Source: Neckera pumila
Lineage: Eukaryota > Streptophyta > Bryopsida > Hypnales > Neckeraceae
Assembly: GCA_963969595.1 (NCBI GenBank)
Contig: OZ018417.1
Coordinates: forward strand, 12,402,501-12,466,500
Direction of reading: 5' to 3'
DNA length: 64,000 nucleotides
Positions 47,447 through 59,530 of the stretch are shown here, piece after piece (position 1 is the stretch's first letter; each line of letters begins with the position of its first letter). The notes under the pieces are model-generated. The model worked only from the letters and a program-made list of their open reading frames with translations, searched no databases and was not told the DNA's origin. Position numbers and translations under genes: made by a program.

Positions 47447-49415
47447 GCTCCCTCTTCAGTAATTTTGCAACCTTCCCTAATAACATATTTCTTGGTTATC
47501 AAAGCAAATTGTCATTCTTATAGAAATCCTAGGAAATAACATCAAAATAATCCACACTATAAAATTGCAATTGCCAAACTAAGAGATGATATGCATATTG
47601 GAACCCTAAAATGAAAACAAACTAGAAATATGATCTGTGAAAGATCAAATTTGATCTTGCTCAGCACTTTAGAGCTGTCAAGTGAAAATTTTGACAATTA
47701 TTGGACAAGGTATTGGAACCTACCGTGAAATAAATTTAGAAATACAATCAGTGAAGATCTAGTTTCAAAATACTTAGCACTGTAAAACTTCAAAGTCAAA
47801 TTTTCGACCAGTACTGGAACCCTAAAGTGAAAAAAATTTAGATGTACAATACTGTTTCAAATTTGGGTCCTGACTAGTCCAATTCAGTTCATTCGATTTG
47901 ACAATCATCAAATCATACAACAAGAAGAAACCCTAAATTGAATTCAGATGATGAGGTTTTGCACGCACTAGAGGATTTCCAAGCGGAAGTAATTATCAAC
48001 AATTGCACTGCCGCATCAAGGCAAAGTTTTGTTTTCAGGAATCGTTGGTGGACACAACCATGCTGAGACAGCAACGGTGATCAATTTAAAAAAAGAAAAA
48101 ACAAAGAGCCAAGAGAAAACCCTGATGAGTACCGAATGAAAAAACAAAAAGAACACATAAAGTACCTTGTGAATCGTGAAGAACCACCAAATCTGCGCAG
48201 AATTTCAGCAACCTACACCACCTTCGCGATTGACTTTCTCCACAATCAATGATACAGTTTTTTAAAGACGATGCGCATTGAGGCGCCTTTGTCTAAAAAC
48301 AACCCTGCACTGTGGAGGCCTTGTTTTCTGCCCTGGCATTTGCCGTTAGAGGGCCTCTTTACCGTCTTTGCATTGCAAATGGTCTAAGACCATCTGCAAT
48401 GCGAAGACGGTAAAGAGGCCCTGTAACGGCAAATGCCGGGGCAAAAAACGAGGCCTCCACAATGTAGGGTTCTTTTTAGACAAAAGCGACCCAATGCGCA
48501 TCCTCTTTAGAAAACTGTATCATTGATTGTGGAGAAAGTCAATCGCAAAGGTGGCGTAGGTTGCTGAAATTTTGCGCAGATTCGGTGGTTCTTCAGGATT
48601 CACGAGGTACTTTATGTGTTGTTTTTGTTTTTTCATTCGGTACTCATTAGGGTTTTCTCTTGGCTCTTTGTTTTTTCTTTTTTTAAGTCGATCACTGTTG
48701 CTATCTCAGCGTGGTTGTATCCACAAGCGATTCCTGAAAACAAAACTCTGCCTTGATGCGGCAGTGCAGTTGTGGGTAATTAATTCCGCTTGGAAATCCT
48801 CCAGTTCGTACAGGACCTCATCATCTAAATTCAATTTAGGGTTTCGTCTTGTTGTATGATTTGATGATTGTCAATCGAATGAATTGAACTGGACTAGCTA
48901 GGACCCAACTTTGAAGCAGTATTGTACAGTAGTTTTCAAGAGTCCGAATCTAGAATTTAGCTGTCAAAAATTTACGCTGTATTGAGCAAGATGAAACGGT
49001 CTCTTTCACAGATCATCCTCCTAAATTTTTTTCGCTTTAGGGTTCCAGTACTGGTCGAAAATTTGACTTTGAAGCTCTAGAGTGCTGGGTATTTTGAAAC
49101 TAGATCTTCACTGATTGTATTTCTAAATTTATTTCACGGTAGGTTCCAATACCTTGTCCAATAATTGTCAAAATTTTCACTTGACAACTCTTAAGTGCTG
49201 AGCAAGATCAAATTTGATCTTTCACAGATCATATTTCTAGTTTGTTTTCATTTTAGGGTTCCAATATGCATATCATCTCTTGGTTTGGCAATTGCAATTT
49301 TATAGTGTGGATTATTTTGATGTTATTTCCTAGGATTTCTATAAGAATGACAATTTGCTTTGATAATTAAGAAATATGTTATTAGGGAAGGTTGCAAAAT
49401 TACTGAAGAGGGAGC

Positions 49416-50708
49416 ATGGAGGCTTGGCGCATGGAGCTGGAGGCTCAATTACAGCAAGGTCTTGAAGAGTCTGAAGATGAGTTTGAGGGAGAATTTTTTG
49501 ATAGCTTATTCCAGTAGCTGTTAGAGGACTCTTCACCTCCTAGACAAGCTGGGCCTCGAGGGAGTGTGCTTGGGCGGAAGTACGTGTATCGAGAACGAGA
49601 AAGTGGCCATAATCGTCTTTTCCAAGACTATTTTGCAGATGATTGCACCTATGATGATACAAAATTCAGACGCCGTTTTCGTATGAGGAGATCTTTATTT
49701 CAACATATTGTTGAAAAGGTGTGTGCTTTCGATTCATGGTTTCTTCAAAAGCACGATGTTGTAGGACGGTTAGGATTATCTTCCTTGCAGAAATGCACTG
49801 TGGCTTTACGCATGTTAGCGTATGGGATTGCTGCGGATGCTACTGATGAGTACTGCCGTGTGGGTGAGAGTACCGCCATTTTTGCTATGAAGTGATTTAC
49901 CATTGCAATTCGGGGTTGTTTTGAAGCTACTTTCTTGCGTCAACCAACTTGGGCTGATTTGTGCAAGCAATTAGATATCAACACTGCTAGAGGTTTCCCC
50001 GGTATGTTTGGGAGTATCGATTGCATGCACTGGACCTGGAAGAATTGTCCAGTGGCATGGCAAGGTCAGTTTCAAGACAAGGATGGCCACCGGAGCATTA
50101 TTCTTGAGGCCATTGCCGACCAATCTTTATGGATTTGGTATGCTTTTTTTGGTTTGCCAGGTGGAAACAATGACATTAATGTCTTAGACCGCTCTTCGCT
50201 AGTATCAAATATGTTACGGGGAGAAGGCAATGATCTGAAATTTCAGGTGAATAGACATGAGTACAATCGTTACTATCTTTTGGCTGACGGGATTTATCCC
50301 CCTTGGAGTTGTTTTTTGCAACCCATTCATCAGCCACAAGGTGAGAAACGAGAGCATTATACAAAGATGCAATCTGCCGCAAGAAAAGATGTAGAGCGTG
50401 CTTTTGGTGTACTTCAAGCTCGTTGGGAGGTCATTAAAAATCCTTGCAGGTTATGGGACCTAGAGACCATTGACAACATGATGATTGCGTGCATCATAAT
50501 GCACAACATGGTGATTCAAGATGAAGATGGGGAAGACTTAGAACCTGTGTTCAATCAAGTGATTGGTAGTGGTGGTATGCTTCGTCAGCTGACTTTCCGT
50601 GAGCTTAATGCTGGTACCAGAGAGCTAGAAAATATGCAGACACACTATGGTTTGCGCAATGATGTCATTGATCACTTATGGCAGCTAAAGGGGGAAAACT
50701 TGTCCTAG
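49416..50708 (+). pseudogene. Harbinger DDE transposase (DDE_Tnp_4), right copy, two stops
   Basis: Cut-and-paste nuclease of a PIF/Harbinger transposon. From ATG 49416 the frame runs 430 codons to TAG at 50706-50708. It is interrupted by TAG at 49515-49517 (CAG in the left copy) and TGA at 49893-49895 (shared by both copies; ancestral CGA likely). Visible motifs: N-terminal TTKFRRRFRMRRSLF-like DNA-binding region (written here loosely; the seen residues are TKFRRRFRMRRSLF), FGSIDCMHWTW (first Asp), LPGGNNDINVLD (second Asp), YYLLADGIYPPW, ARKDVERAFGVLQARW (Glu) and MIACIIMHNM. The downstream frame from 49935 is open for 257 aa and covers the whole nuclease core. Confidence 0.9.
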
Positions 50709-51240
50709 TTTTGTTGAGGGCTAAGTAGGAAGTGTCAAGAGTAGGGAGCAACAAGCGTTGCACATTTACTTTTGAACATTATTTTGTTTTCACTTGGAGA
50801 TAAATTATACTTTTGATACAATTTTGAAGTTTCAATGTTGCATTATAATTTTTTTGGGATCTTTTATGGAGTTTGCAATCTACATCAGCTTTTAAGAAAC
50901 TTATTTTTCTTCTTTTAGAGCAATATGAACTTTGAGCCAATAATCAAAGTTTGTTGATTGTCTAATTGTAAAGACACATAATAAATTTGGTTTATACCAT
51001 ATTGTCTATATTATAATATACTCGAATGATGGAAATAATCAATGTCATTTCAAATATATTTGATATTTGATATAAACTCTCTTAATTTTTTCCTTAAAAA
51101 GTTCATAGTGTTTTTAAATTTTCCTCCAAAAATTTAGAATCTTCTTTGACTTCTAGTAGACATATGACTTCATATTTGAAAAAAAAATAGTAAAAAATTT
51201 CATTCACAACATAGGTGGACACCTCCGAAAAAACCCTTGA

Positions 51241-51883
51241 CCTAATCTCTAAATGCCCAAGGCCTATTTTGAGCCTCTTGGAATTTGCTCTAAATTGAAC
51301 AAAAAACTAACAATTTGATAAGCTAATCAGTTTTTTTGAATTGTAATTGTACAAATTGAAACTAGACATGTTAGAGATCACATAAAAAAAGAAAATACAA
51401 CAATATCATTTAAGGATTGAAAGATTATAATGTTTGATCATCAGGGTGAAAACTATGAAAATCTTTGAGCTCTCTTTTTGCATGTCAAAGCTAAAAAATT
51501 TAAGACCAAAAAAATTTGAGATTGAAGGGTCAAACAAATATAATCCCAACCAATTTGTGACTTTTCAAAATCTTCTCTATAGTTTTTTCAAATTAATTTT
51601 TAGTGTGATTTTTTCCTCCAAGATCTAGTGTTTTAGAGGCTCATTTCTAAGAGCCCTCAATACTACAAAAAGTCAAGATTGCAATGGATACCTTTGCACA
51701 GAATCTTGAATAAAAAAATCATAATCATTCATTTTCAAAATCGGATTTTTGATGCTAAAACTACACTTCAAAAATAATCTTTCAAAAATATAAACTACTA
51801 AAAATAGAAATTTGGTAAGGTTTTATTTAACTTCAAAGTTTCTTTGACACCACATTTGGGTGCCATGGGCATTTAGGGGTTAA
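51241..51883. mobile_element. TTAA-1 related repeat, subtype gamma, inside right Harbinger
   Basis: Mirror image of 44149-44791, with GCATTTAGGGG before TTAA at 51880-51883. Its presence in both elements means it is part of the ancestral Harbinger sequence. Similar repeats lie at 29620 and 59342. Confidence 0.65.
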
Positions 51884-52826
51884 ACCACCATGTTCACTCT
51901 ATGTGCTTCTCCAAAATCAATTATGTATATATGTGAAAAAAACAATTTTAGAACCGAAATTTGACCCTTCATGACTTTTGCATATTGTATCCAAATGTTA
52001 TGTTCTTTGGTGGATTTGAACTTCCTTTCACTTGCCAAGTGAACAAGACAACATGCAAAATTTGACCAATCTAATAATAGTAACTAGGCATAGTACCATT
52101 TTTGACAATGAGCCTTTACATCACAGGTCATGGACCTGTCCTAGAAGGGTTCAGCATCACACACCACTATGATGTTCTACCCAATTGATCAAACAAATGA
52201 TAATTGGTTATTCTTGCAGTATCAATCTGTAAAAATACTGCATAGATAACTGCATGGCAATCTTTTGGTAGCATTTGTGTGTCCATATCTCTGAAAACTT
52301 CAAACAAAGTTTAGAAAAGAAAATTGAACATAAATAAGGAAATGCTCGGAAGCCTCAAGCTCCTTCAATGCGGTTTTATGGATTTGCCAAATTGTCCTGC
52401 GTTCCGATATACAAATAAACAAATTTTTGAATGTTGAATCTCCTAATATTCACACTTCGATGCGAGAGCAACAAGCGCTAGAAGGTCAAATTTTATTGCA
52501 AAATGTAAAGAATGATGGACTCTTGGAGACATTCAATGTCGAATTGCACCACGAAGCAAATTAATCAGCTTGTAACTCAAGGTCTGTTCAATGATGCGAG
52601 GATTTAAAGACAGATTAGCCAAGTGCAGAGACTAGTAAACTCTTTAGTGTGCAATTTAGTAATGTGCATGATAGTATCACATCGGTAGTGCAAGAAACCT
52701 TATCTTCTGCCAACACTGGAAGCATTCCTGAACACTAAATGTAGAGGAACATCATTCCCGAACACTAAATCCAGAGGAACATAAAAATGGTAGCCAAAGC
52801 ATACAATGAAAATGAATTTAAAAAAG

Positions 52827-53432
52827 TCAAATCAGTTGGGAACTGCATGCCATTAGTAGTCTCATCCCAGCTTCCCACTCGCTAATGAAAACACCAGATC
52901 CAACATTACTACAACTACCCGTAACCTCCTCCATAAGTGACACCTTTCCAAATGGCACCTCAAACTTTGTCCAAACTTGCACATGAGTAGGTAACGCATT
53001 TGGTAACTCATCTAATAGGTATAGGATTACCAATCACGAAGGAAGGGGCTTGAATTGTGTTGTATTGGCCGAGTATGACCATCATCTTCTCGACGAAAAT
53101 TCACTGCAGGAGCTTGGGAGCATTCTTGTGCGGACATGTCTTGGGTGCAAGTAATAGACTGGCCATTGGGTCTTGTTGAATTTCCCCTAATAGAGAACAA
53201 TCCATTTGTCCCTGCAAGCAAACGCCACAATTGTAGCCACTTACGTAAGAATAAATTCCATTGAATGCATGAAAAGATAACAAGAACCAAACCAAAGCAT
53301 AATTTGATTATCCTCACCACCAAAATTGTAACCTACTGGTGGTGTCATTGGTGGCTCCCGAAATTGTAAGTTCTCCATTTCACGAAATGGGAAAGAGTCG
53401 GTTGCAATCCCTGGAAGCACATGCACCAACAA
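52827..53432 (-). other. Possible 3' exons of the Myb-like ORF, right copy
   Basis: On the minus strand, MENLQFREPPMTPPVGYNFG is followed by a GTGAGG donor. After a CAG acceptor near 53218 a frame beginning GTNGLFSIRGNS runs to LRDW and a stop at about 53027. A further frame, KFEVPFGKVSLMEEV, lies at 52827-53000. In the left copy the equivalent of the second frame has a TAG. Expression and splicing are unproven. Confidence 0.35.
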
Positions 53433-54770
53433 TTCAAAGCTATATGTTAAGAATGTATTTGATATGAACTCTTTTCACAAAGATGATGCCAACATATGAA
53501 TTCCATCAACTATAAGTCTGAAAACAGAGCCACTAGCTATCTAACATCAATGGAAAATATACAAGAAAGAATTTATTGCATCTAACAAGATCTCCAAATA
53601 TGCATTGCCAAGATCCAATGCATCAAACACTACTTTGCTAAAAGCAAAATAACACGTCAACAAGCACTAAGGTCAATATGTCACATAGAAAACAGCATTG
53701 TGCATCTAACAAAGAACAAAACTATGATCCCTCCTACTGAAAAAGAAAAACTTCACTCAAGGAGGTGCACTCTTACGAACAGGCCCCCCAAAATTCATTT
53801 CACCCATTGCTCATGATTTGGTATCCTGAAAGGAGAGCAGGTGGTAGTAAGGCCCGACTAGTCTACATTGTCATCCGGTTCTCAGCCTGCAGAGACTCAA
53901 TCGTCACCCTTGTTCCGTGGTTAAGAACTCCGAGCCAGCAACCGAAATCCACAAGCATATCGAATGACTCACGTAACGGATGATGGAGAAACACCGATTG
54001 ATACCACACAAGGCAGAAGATTCTGAAGTGACAGACAGATCGAGGAAGCAATTGCGGCAGGGACTACATACAATATAAAAGCTAGCACAAAACAAAGGGC
54101 AAGTCCTCTATCCACCAATGGTCCAATTTAAATCTGTCAAATGGTTTGTTGCAGGAACAAAAAACTAGGAAGGAACTTCAAAAGTTGCAATGAGAGTAAG
54201 CTGACCTACTAAGTTCATATCAGTGAAGAAAAAGCCTACCAAAATCATCGTGGCTGGCGTAACCCATAATAGGCAAAGAGGCTTTGCAATATAAACTACA
54301 TTGATCTAAAATCTCACTTGTCTGTTGAGAGTCAATTAAGTTTCATGAAGCCCTCTTACATGTGTTCTCTTCTTTACCACCACCATATCCATTCCCATAT
54401 CTAACCTAAAATAATCGAACTGAAATTGCAAATATTCGGAACTAGTTAGGAACTAGTTAGGAACCAGTTGAGTACAATAATTCATGTTACTATGAAGGTT
54501 ACTAAATTGGTTACAAATGTGCATTGGATCCACACCCTAAAGACAATCAATTCTCTGCAATGAAGAAAATCACTCAAATCCCTAAAAATAACAATGACAA
54601 AGAGTTAAAAAAAAAGCATCCACAAGAACATACAATTGAGCAAAAACTTTAACGGTAAAGAAGACTGCCATGAGTTGCAAAGAAAATCCTAAATGCTAAA
54701 CACAATAGCCAAGAGTTGCAGAGGGAGAAATTTCCACAACCAAGAGTCATAGAGGGAGATTTTTTCACAC

Positions 54771-56040
54771 CTGTAGGAGTAGGGGCACCCTGCGGACGAA
54801 CATGCTCCGCAATGGATCGGCGCCAACTCTGAAATTCTTCTGTAGTGAATTGGTTTGCTTGCGATGATTGGGTGTTTTGGTAAACGGCAGCTTCAGGGAT
54901 CCACGCTCCATCGCCATTTTCCGAACCTTGATGTTCCTGATTGGAGGCGCTTTGGGTTCCCATGCCTTGGAATTGATCACGTAGAGTAGGCGTGGGTGTA
55001 TGCGTAGGCGTGGGAACTGGCGAATCGTCATGTTCCTCTTCACTGGCTGAAGAATCAGCTACAGGAGAAAGAGGGGCACGCATTGGCGCCGGTGGAATTC
55101 GATTTCGGCTGGCATTTTGCAATTCCTCTGCATTTTGCTGCGCCTCCTTATCTGCTTGAGCTCGTTGCTGCGCCACCGTGGTGTCTTGAACGGCAATACG
55201 GCCTTTCAATTTGTTCAACTCTTCGGCACGACGTAGGTCAAGGTACTCCTGGGCTTGTTTAGGGTCAGCTCCGGGCATCGTGAATAAAGACAAGGCGGCC
55301 TGGTCTTGAAGAACTTGCACTTTTTTGAAGTTTGCAGCAGCCATGTCTCCAGCAGCTCTTGCTTGGGCACGAATAGCACACTCTCGTTGCTTCTGCAATT
55401 TCTGCTCTTCCTTCGCCATGTTTCTGCCTGTGGGGCGACCTCGCTTCCGTGAGGTCACTTCGCTTCGGTGGCTTGAAAATGGTGTTCGAACGCCCTCTTC
55501 TTCAATCTCTTGTCCACCATCATGCCCTAAACCCAACTCTTGACCATCGCCGGATTCTGCAACCCTCCCTGATGCTCTCGAAGGTGGTGTCGCTCTTGTT
55601 TGTGCTTGCCGTTGCTCTGCTGGGGTTTCCATCCACCTGGGATGATCCTTCAAAGTAATCCAACAATGCAGAAAAACAAAACTTTGTTGCTTGGGGTGCT
55701 TCACCTTGTACAATTCAAGCGCATTTTGCAATACGTCATCAAGCGTGGTACCAGACTCCCTCAATGTGCAACAATTACGATAGACAGCAATGAATTTTGA
55801 AACATCGTGTTTTACAATACCCCATTTGGTCTCTAGCGACCGATAAGGACGTGAATCGCTTCCTAAAGGCTTGTTCGCATTGAAGTGGTCTTCAACCCTC
55901 TTCCAAAATGCATCCTTTCGCTGGCCATTTCCTTGAATCGGATCCTGAGAAATGTGAAGAAAGCTCAGACAAAGTTGACGCTCCTCATCACCGGAGAAAT
56001 TTTTTCCTTTCCTGACACGTCTCTCCAAAGTCGTTGTCAT
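54771..56040 (-). CDS. Harbinger Myb/SANT-like partner protein, first exon, intact
   Basis: The minus-strand frame from ATG 56040 (MTTTLERRVRKGKNFSGDEE) stays open for 423 codons to a donor CTACAG|GTGTG at 54771. It begins with a Myb/trihelix-like domain: FSGDEERQLCLSFLHIS, DAFWKRVEDHF, SLETKWGIVKHDVSKF (about residues 12-110). Next come a Ser/Arg linker, a basic KRGRPTGRN stretch (AT-hook-like GRP), a Gln/Ala-rich coiled-coil region and an acidic ASEEEHDDSP segment. Such ORFs accompany PIF/Harbinger transposases and bind DNA and the transposase; related host genes carry NAM-associated domains. The open frame extends upstream to 56307, but that part is terminal-repeat sequence. All four stops of the left copy are sense codons here. 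Confidence 0.78.
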
Positions 56041-56249
56041 GATGACCCCACAAATAAATGATGCCGAGACTCTTTGAGGGCCAAGCAAAATGACAAAACT
56101 TGCCGGTCCCGCGAGGTCTTTTACCGAGAACGGGAAACTACAGCTCCCCATAACGGCCGCATTGGAGCATGCATTTAATGCAAAACGGCTTTTGGAACGG
56201 TAAAGTGCCGATACCGTCACTATTAAAGGTCGCATTGCAGATGGTCTAA

Positions 56250-56400
56250 TATCGTAAAGTCCATTTGACGTTTGGATGCCGTCTTTGCATTGGGGCAAAT
56301 TTTCCAAAGAAAGAATCGGTACTTAAGAGGCCTTGTGGAATGGCCCGCGATGTACTGTTACAGGGCCTTTTTGCCGTGACAGCATTGCATGCAGATGGTC
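56250..56400. mobile_element. Right part of the split Harbinger-type MITE
   Basis: Completes 39470-39810. The sequence after the TAA, tatcgtaaagtccatttga, matches the uninterrupted region near 32957 and 17785 in family A MITEs. The last 90 bp resemble the transposase-side end of the large elements (gttacagggcct, then gcagatggtc). It is followed by the TGA duplication at 56401-56403. Confidence 0.75.
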
Positions 56401-56403
56401 TGA

Positions 56404-57012
56404 CTGCATTTTGGTTATCAAATTCTTCTTTAACCATACCAGCTAACTTCAAGTACTGGAGCTTCCCAAATCCCAACACCATCTTCGTCAGTCTTCTTGA
56501 CCAAGCATGCACCGACGCCATACCCGATCTGAACAGCTGATGAGTCATTCTCTGCCACACCACTAACGCACTGACTCCGAATGTAACACACCGGGACCAC
56601 CTGCCAAACACACTCCGAGGTCAGAACAGTACCAGTCCTCATTCTTTCTCATTCTTTCTGTGATACCTTCTCATTCTTTCTGTGATACTCCGTACTAGGG
56701 ACTACCGATGCCAAGTGAGACAGACAGTACATAACATTCATTAGCCTTCAGAGAGGCTGCCTTTTCCTCTCTGGAGTCCTCATCCACAGAATTCATCCTC
56801 TCAGTGTTAATGTAAACTTCAGTACCAGGATAGTGGCAGTAAATTATGGTATTCTCTATTTTCTTTTGTTAATTTTAGGACCAACATACAAATCAACAAA
56901 TATTTGCAGAGAAAAATAGTTTGCCAAAAACACCAAGAATCCAATGAATAATACACTAATGCAATCTTATCATTTGCCATCATAACTCATTTTGGGTTTT
57001 CTAGTGAGAAGA
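56404..57012. other. Gene-free flank right of the Harbinger complex
   Basis: It contains a short repeated ctcattctttctgtgatac (about 56645-56690). No exon or terminal repeat was recognised. Confidence 0.4.
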
Positions 57013-57590
57013 CAACTCTTTATATATACATGGGGTGGTAGGAGGTAGAACAACCCATGTGGGATAAATAAATTAGAATTTGTAGTTTCTCAAGCACTCA
57101 CAGTTAAGTCAAAAGGAGGAATTGTGTTTAAAGTGGAATTTCAGACCTCATTTAGACATAGTAGAATAAATCTTCTCAAAAAACTTTGAACTAACAAAAG
57201 GTGGTAAATGAAGATAAGTTTCACTTCCAAAAACCTGCTTGGAATTTTGAATCTCCAATCAAAAGTTATGGACAAATTTGCGAGAGGGGTTGGAATGAAC
57301 ATTTTCTTCAACATTTTTTCAACCCCTCTCTCAAATTTGTCCATAACTTTTGATTGGATATTCAAAATGGCAAACAGATTTTTGGATGTGAAACTTATCT
57401 TCATTTACCAAGTTTTTTTAGAAGAGTTATTCTACATTGCCTAAATGAGGTCTGAAATTTCACTTTTAACAAAATTCTTTTTTTTTGACTTAACTATGAG
57501 TGCTTCACAAACTACAAATTCTAATTTGTTTATCCCACATGGGTTGTTCTACCACCTACCACTCCATATGTATATATATATCTCTTTCTT
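57013..57590. repeat. Foldback palindrome, arms about 285 bp
   Basis: The two halves are inverted copies centred near 57305. For example, acaacccatgtgggataaa (57050) pairs with tttatcccacatgggttgt (57528), and tttcagacctcattt with aaatgaggtctgaaa. A diverged relative lies at 36000-36600. No coding capacity and no clear target duplication were seen. Confidence 0.75.
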
Positions 57591-57812
57591 TCCCATTGAA
57601 AATCCAAAATATTATTGGTTTTGTATGAATGAAAGCCAATAGTTTGGTTCATTAATTTTTTAATTTTTTTTTTGTATTTTGTAACATTACTTATGTTTTG
57701 TAATGTTACAAAAAAAAAAAAAAAATTTAAAAGGTAATGAAGCAAACTATTGGCCAGCTTGCATTCACACAAAACCAATAATATTTTGAATTTTCAAAAC
57801 ACCCAATATATG
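57580..57812. repeat. Second foldback palindrome, adjoining
   Basis: ccaaaatattattggttttg (57603) pairs with caaaaccaataatattttga (57770), with a tgtaacatta..taatgttaca core centred near 57690. It sits at the right edge of the previous foldback. Confidence 0.7.
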
Positions 57813-58051
57813 GGTGTAGAACGCTGATTATTGTGTACTTGGTTTAATGGATCTATGAACTTTGGTTTTGTTTTAATTTTTAATGTATGTTATACAATTG
57901 TGGCCAGTTGACTTATTCTCTGACAAAATTGACGCGTGTAAATTAGCTAATGTTGGTGTGGGATATTCCATACCATCTCATCCGGCAAATGAAATGGTGT
58001 CGAATATACCACACCATTCCGTCTGGGGAAAGGTAGTCTGCTACTTTGCTA

Positions 58052-58542
58052 CACAAAATAGTGCAATTAGGTTGCCTTTTTCAATTAGGTTGCCTTAGCT
58101 CAAATAAATTACCTCATGGATCAATGCTTTTCCACTTGGAGGCACATGCAACTCTCTGAATCAAACCTTAAACAAGTGCACTAATCTATGCCATACACAT
58201 GGCTTTGAATTCAATGCATCATTGTACAGTAGCAATGAATATGTATATAGTGTGGATTGTTGAGAAATTAGTGTGGGACAACCTAATTTCACTATTTTGT
58301 GTATACAAATAGTGAAATTAGGTTGTCCCACACCAATTTCTCGACAATCCACACTATATACATATTCACTGCTACTGTACAATGATGCATTGAATTCAAA
58401 GCCATGTGTATGGCATAGATTTGCAAGGCTTGGTTTAGAGAATGGCATGGGCCTCCATGTGGAACAAGCATAAATCCATGAGATAATTGATCTCAGGTAA
58501 GGCAACCTAATAGACAAGGCAACCTAATTGCACTATTTTTTG
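58052..58542. mobile_element. Inverted dimer of TA-flanked MITE family B
   Basis: One copy runs from CACAAAATAGTGCAATTAGG (58052) to TTTCACTATTTTGTG (about 58301). It is followed by TA and then a second, inverted copy (CAAATAGTGAAATTAGGTTG onward) ending GCACTATTTTTTG at 58542. Outer TA sites are 58050-58051 and 58543-58544. The interiors are inverted relatives (gccatacacatgg versus ccatgtgtatggc). Confidence 0.75.
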
Positions 58543-59530
58543 TACAATACTGAATGTTATATATCGACCATTAGTCCTGAAGGTGAAATTTAAGTTCCTA
58601 CCTGGAAAGAAAGCCAACTGAAGACTGGTGCTAATTGAGATTGAAACCATAACTTAAAGTAGACAAGCCTATTACCCCCCTGATTTGCAATCTGAATATA
58701 TTGGAGCCAATTTCAAGGAGGGCATGTATTTTTCAAAGGTGTGCGCTTGTTTTACAAATCAAACCCAAGTGGAATTATAATTTTTTGATCAAAATTGTAA
58801 TTTCTGTGAATTTTTGAAGTGTCAACCCTGAAATTACAAAACCGCTTGTAGACTAGAGTCATAAACATCATACTAACAACCCATAACCACCCTTCCATGT
58901 ATCTACTAGCACATAAGTATGGACCAATGAAAAATTTACACATTAATCTTTGTGATATCAATGCTCTGATTTTGTCAGGAAAGTGAGTGGAGTTGGATGA
59001 GTGTAGTGCGAGGTGTAGTGGCGGAAATGGGGCCAAAAATAGGATGACGGAAATAGGAAGCTGACGACTTTAGGCTGGTTTACCTTATGCAAAATGATTT
59101 TTTTTGGTTGCCAATCTGAGTTATAGTTTTCTAGCATATTCATCTCCCCATTTGCTACTCTTGTTTGCCTAAGTTCATGTAAATGTGCATCTCAAATTAT
59201 GCATCTTTCGCCTCAATGGGGCGTACCACTCCAGAAAATCGAGGGTGTAAGTTAACTCATCACGACGGAACTCAGAACTCCATCCCGCATTAACTTACTA
59301 ACCAAACTTATCTCAGAATTTAGCCACTCATGCTGTAGTCATGAACCCCTAAATGCCCGAGGTACGAAATTTTATTTTATTTTATTTTAACCAAACGGAC
59401 AATTTCCATTGATAAGAGGAAACAGTTCATCAAGACTAAGAGAACAAGTCTCCAGCGAGAAACTTTTAGTTTTTTAACATTTTTTTTGCGAGGCACCAAA
59501 TTTTGATGTTCAGCAAAACTTTGAAGTTAA

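Larger units (their letters stand above)
39814..48384 (-). mobile_element. PIF/Harbinger element, left copy (8571 bp)
   Basis: It starts GACCATCTGCAATGCGACC and ends GCATTGCAAATGGTC. It is flanked by TAA at 39811-39813 and 48385-48387. The element reads right to left relative to its sister: transposase on the minus strand at the right end, Myb-like ORF on the plus strand at the left end. It is 712 bp longer than the right copy because it gained a 917-bp TTAA-1 fragment and lost about 200 bp of transposase. Both ORFs are broken. Confidence 0.88.
48388..56246 (+). mobile_element. PIF/Harbinger element, right copy (7859 bp)
   Basis: It starts GACCATCTGCAATGCGAAG and ends GGTCGCATTGCAGATGGTC. 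It is flanked by TAA at 48385-48387 (shared with the left copy) and 56247-56249. The terminal inverted repeat core is GACCATCTGCAATGCG. The transposase is on the plus strand near the left end and the Myb-like ORF on the minus strand near the right end, the convergent layout usual for the superfamily. It is the less damaged copy. Confidence 0.9.

Noticed and set aside
54649..54770. Extension of the Myb-like ORF past 54771 to 54649
   Set aside because: A good GT donor follows CTACAG, and the extra residues are hydrophobic and off-character. The extension is probably intronic.
56041..56307. Upstream start of the Myb-like ORF
   Set aside because: That part of the frame runs through the terminal inverted repeat and out of the element. 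The ATG at 56040 starts the domain-bearing part in both copies.
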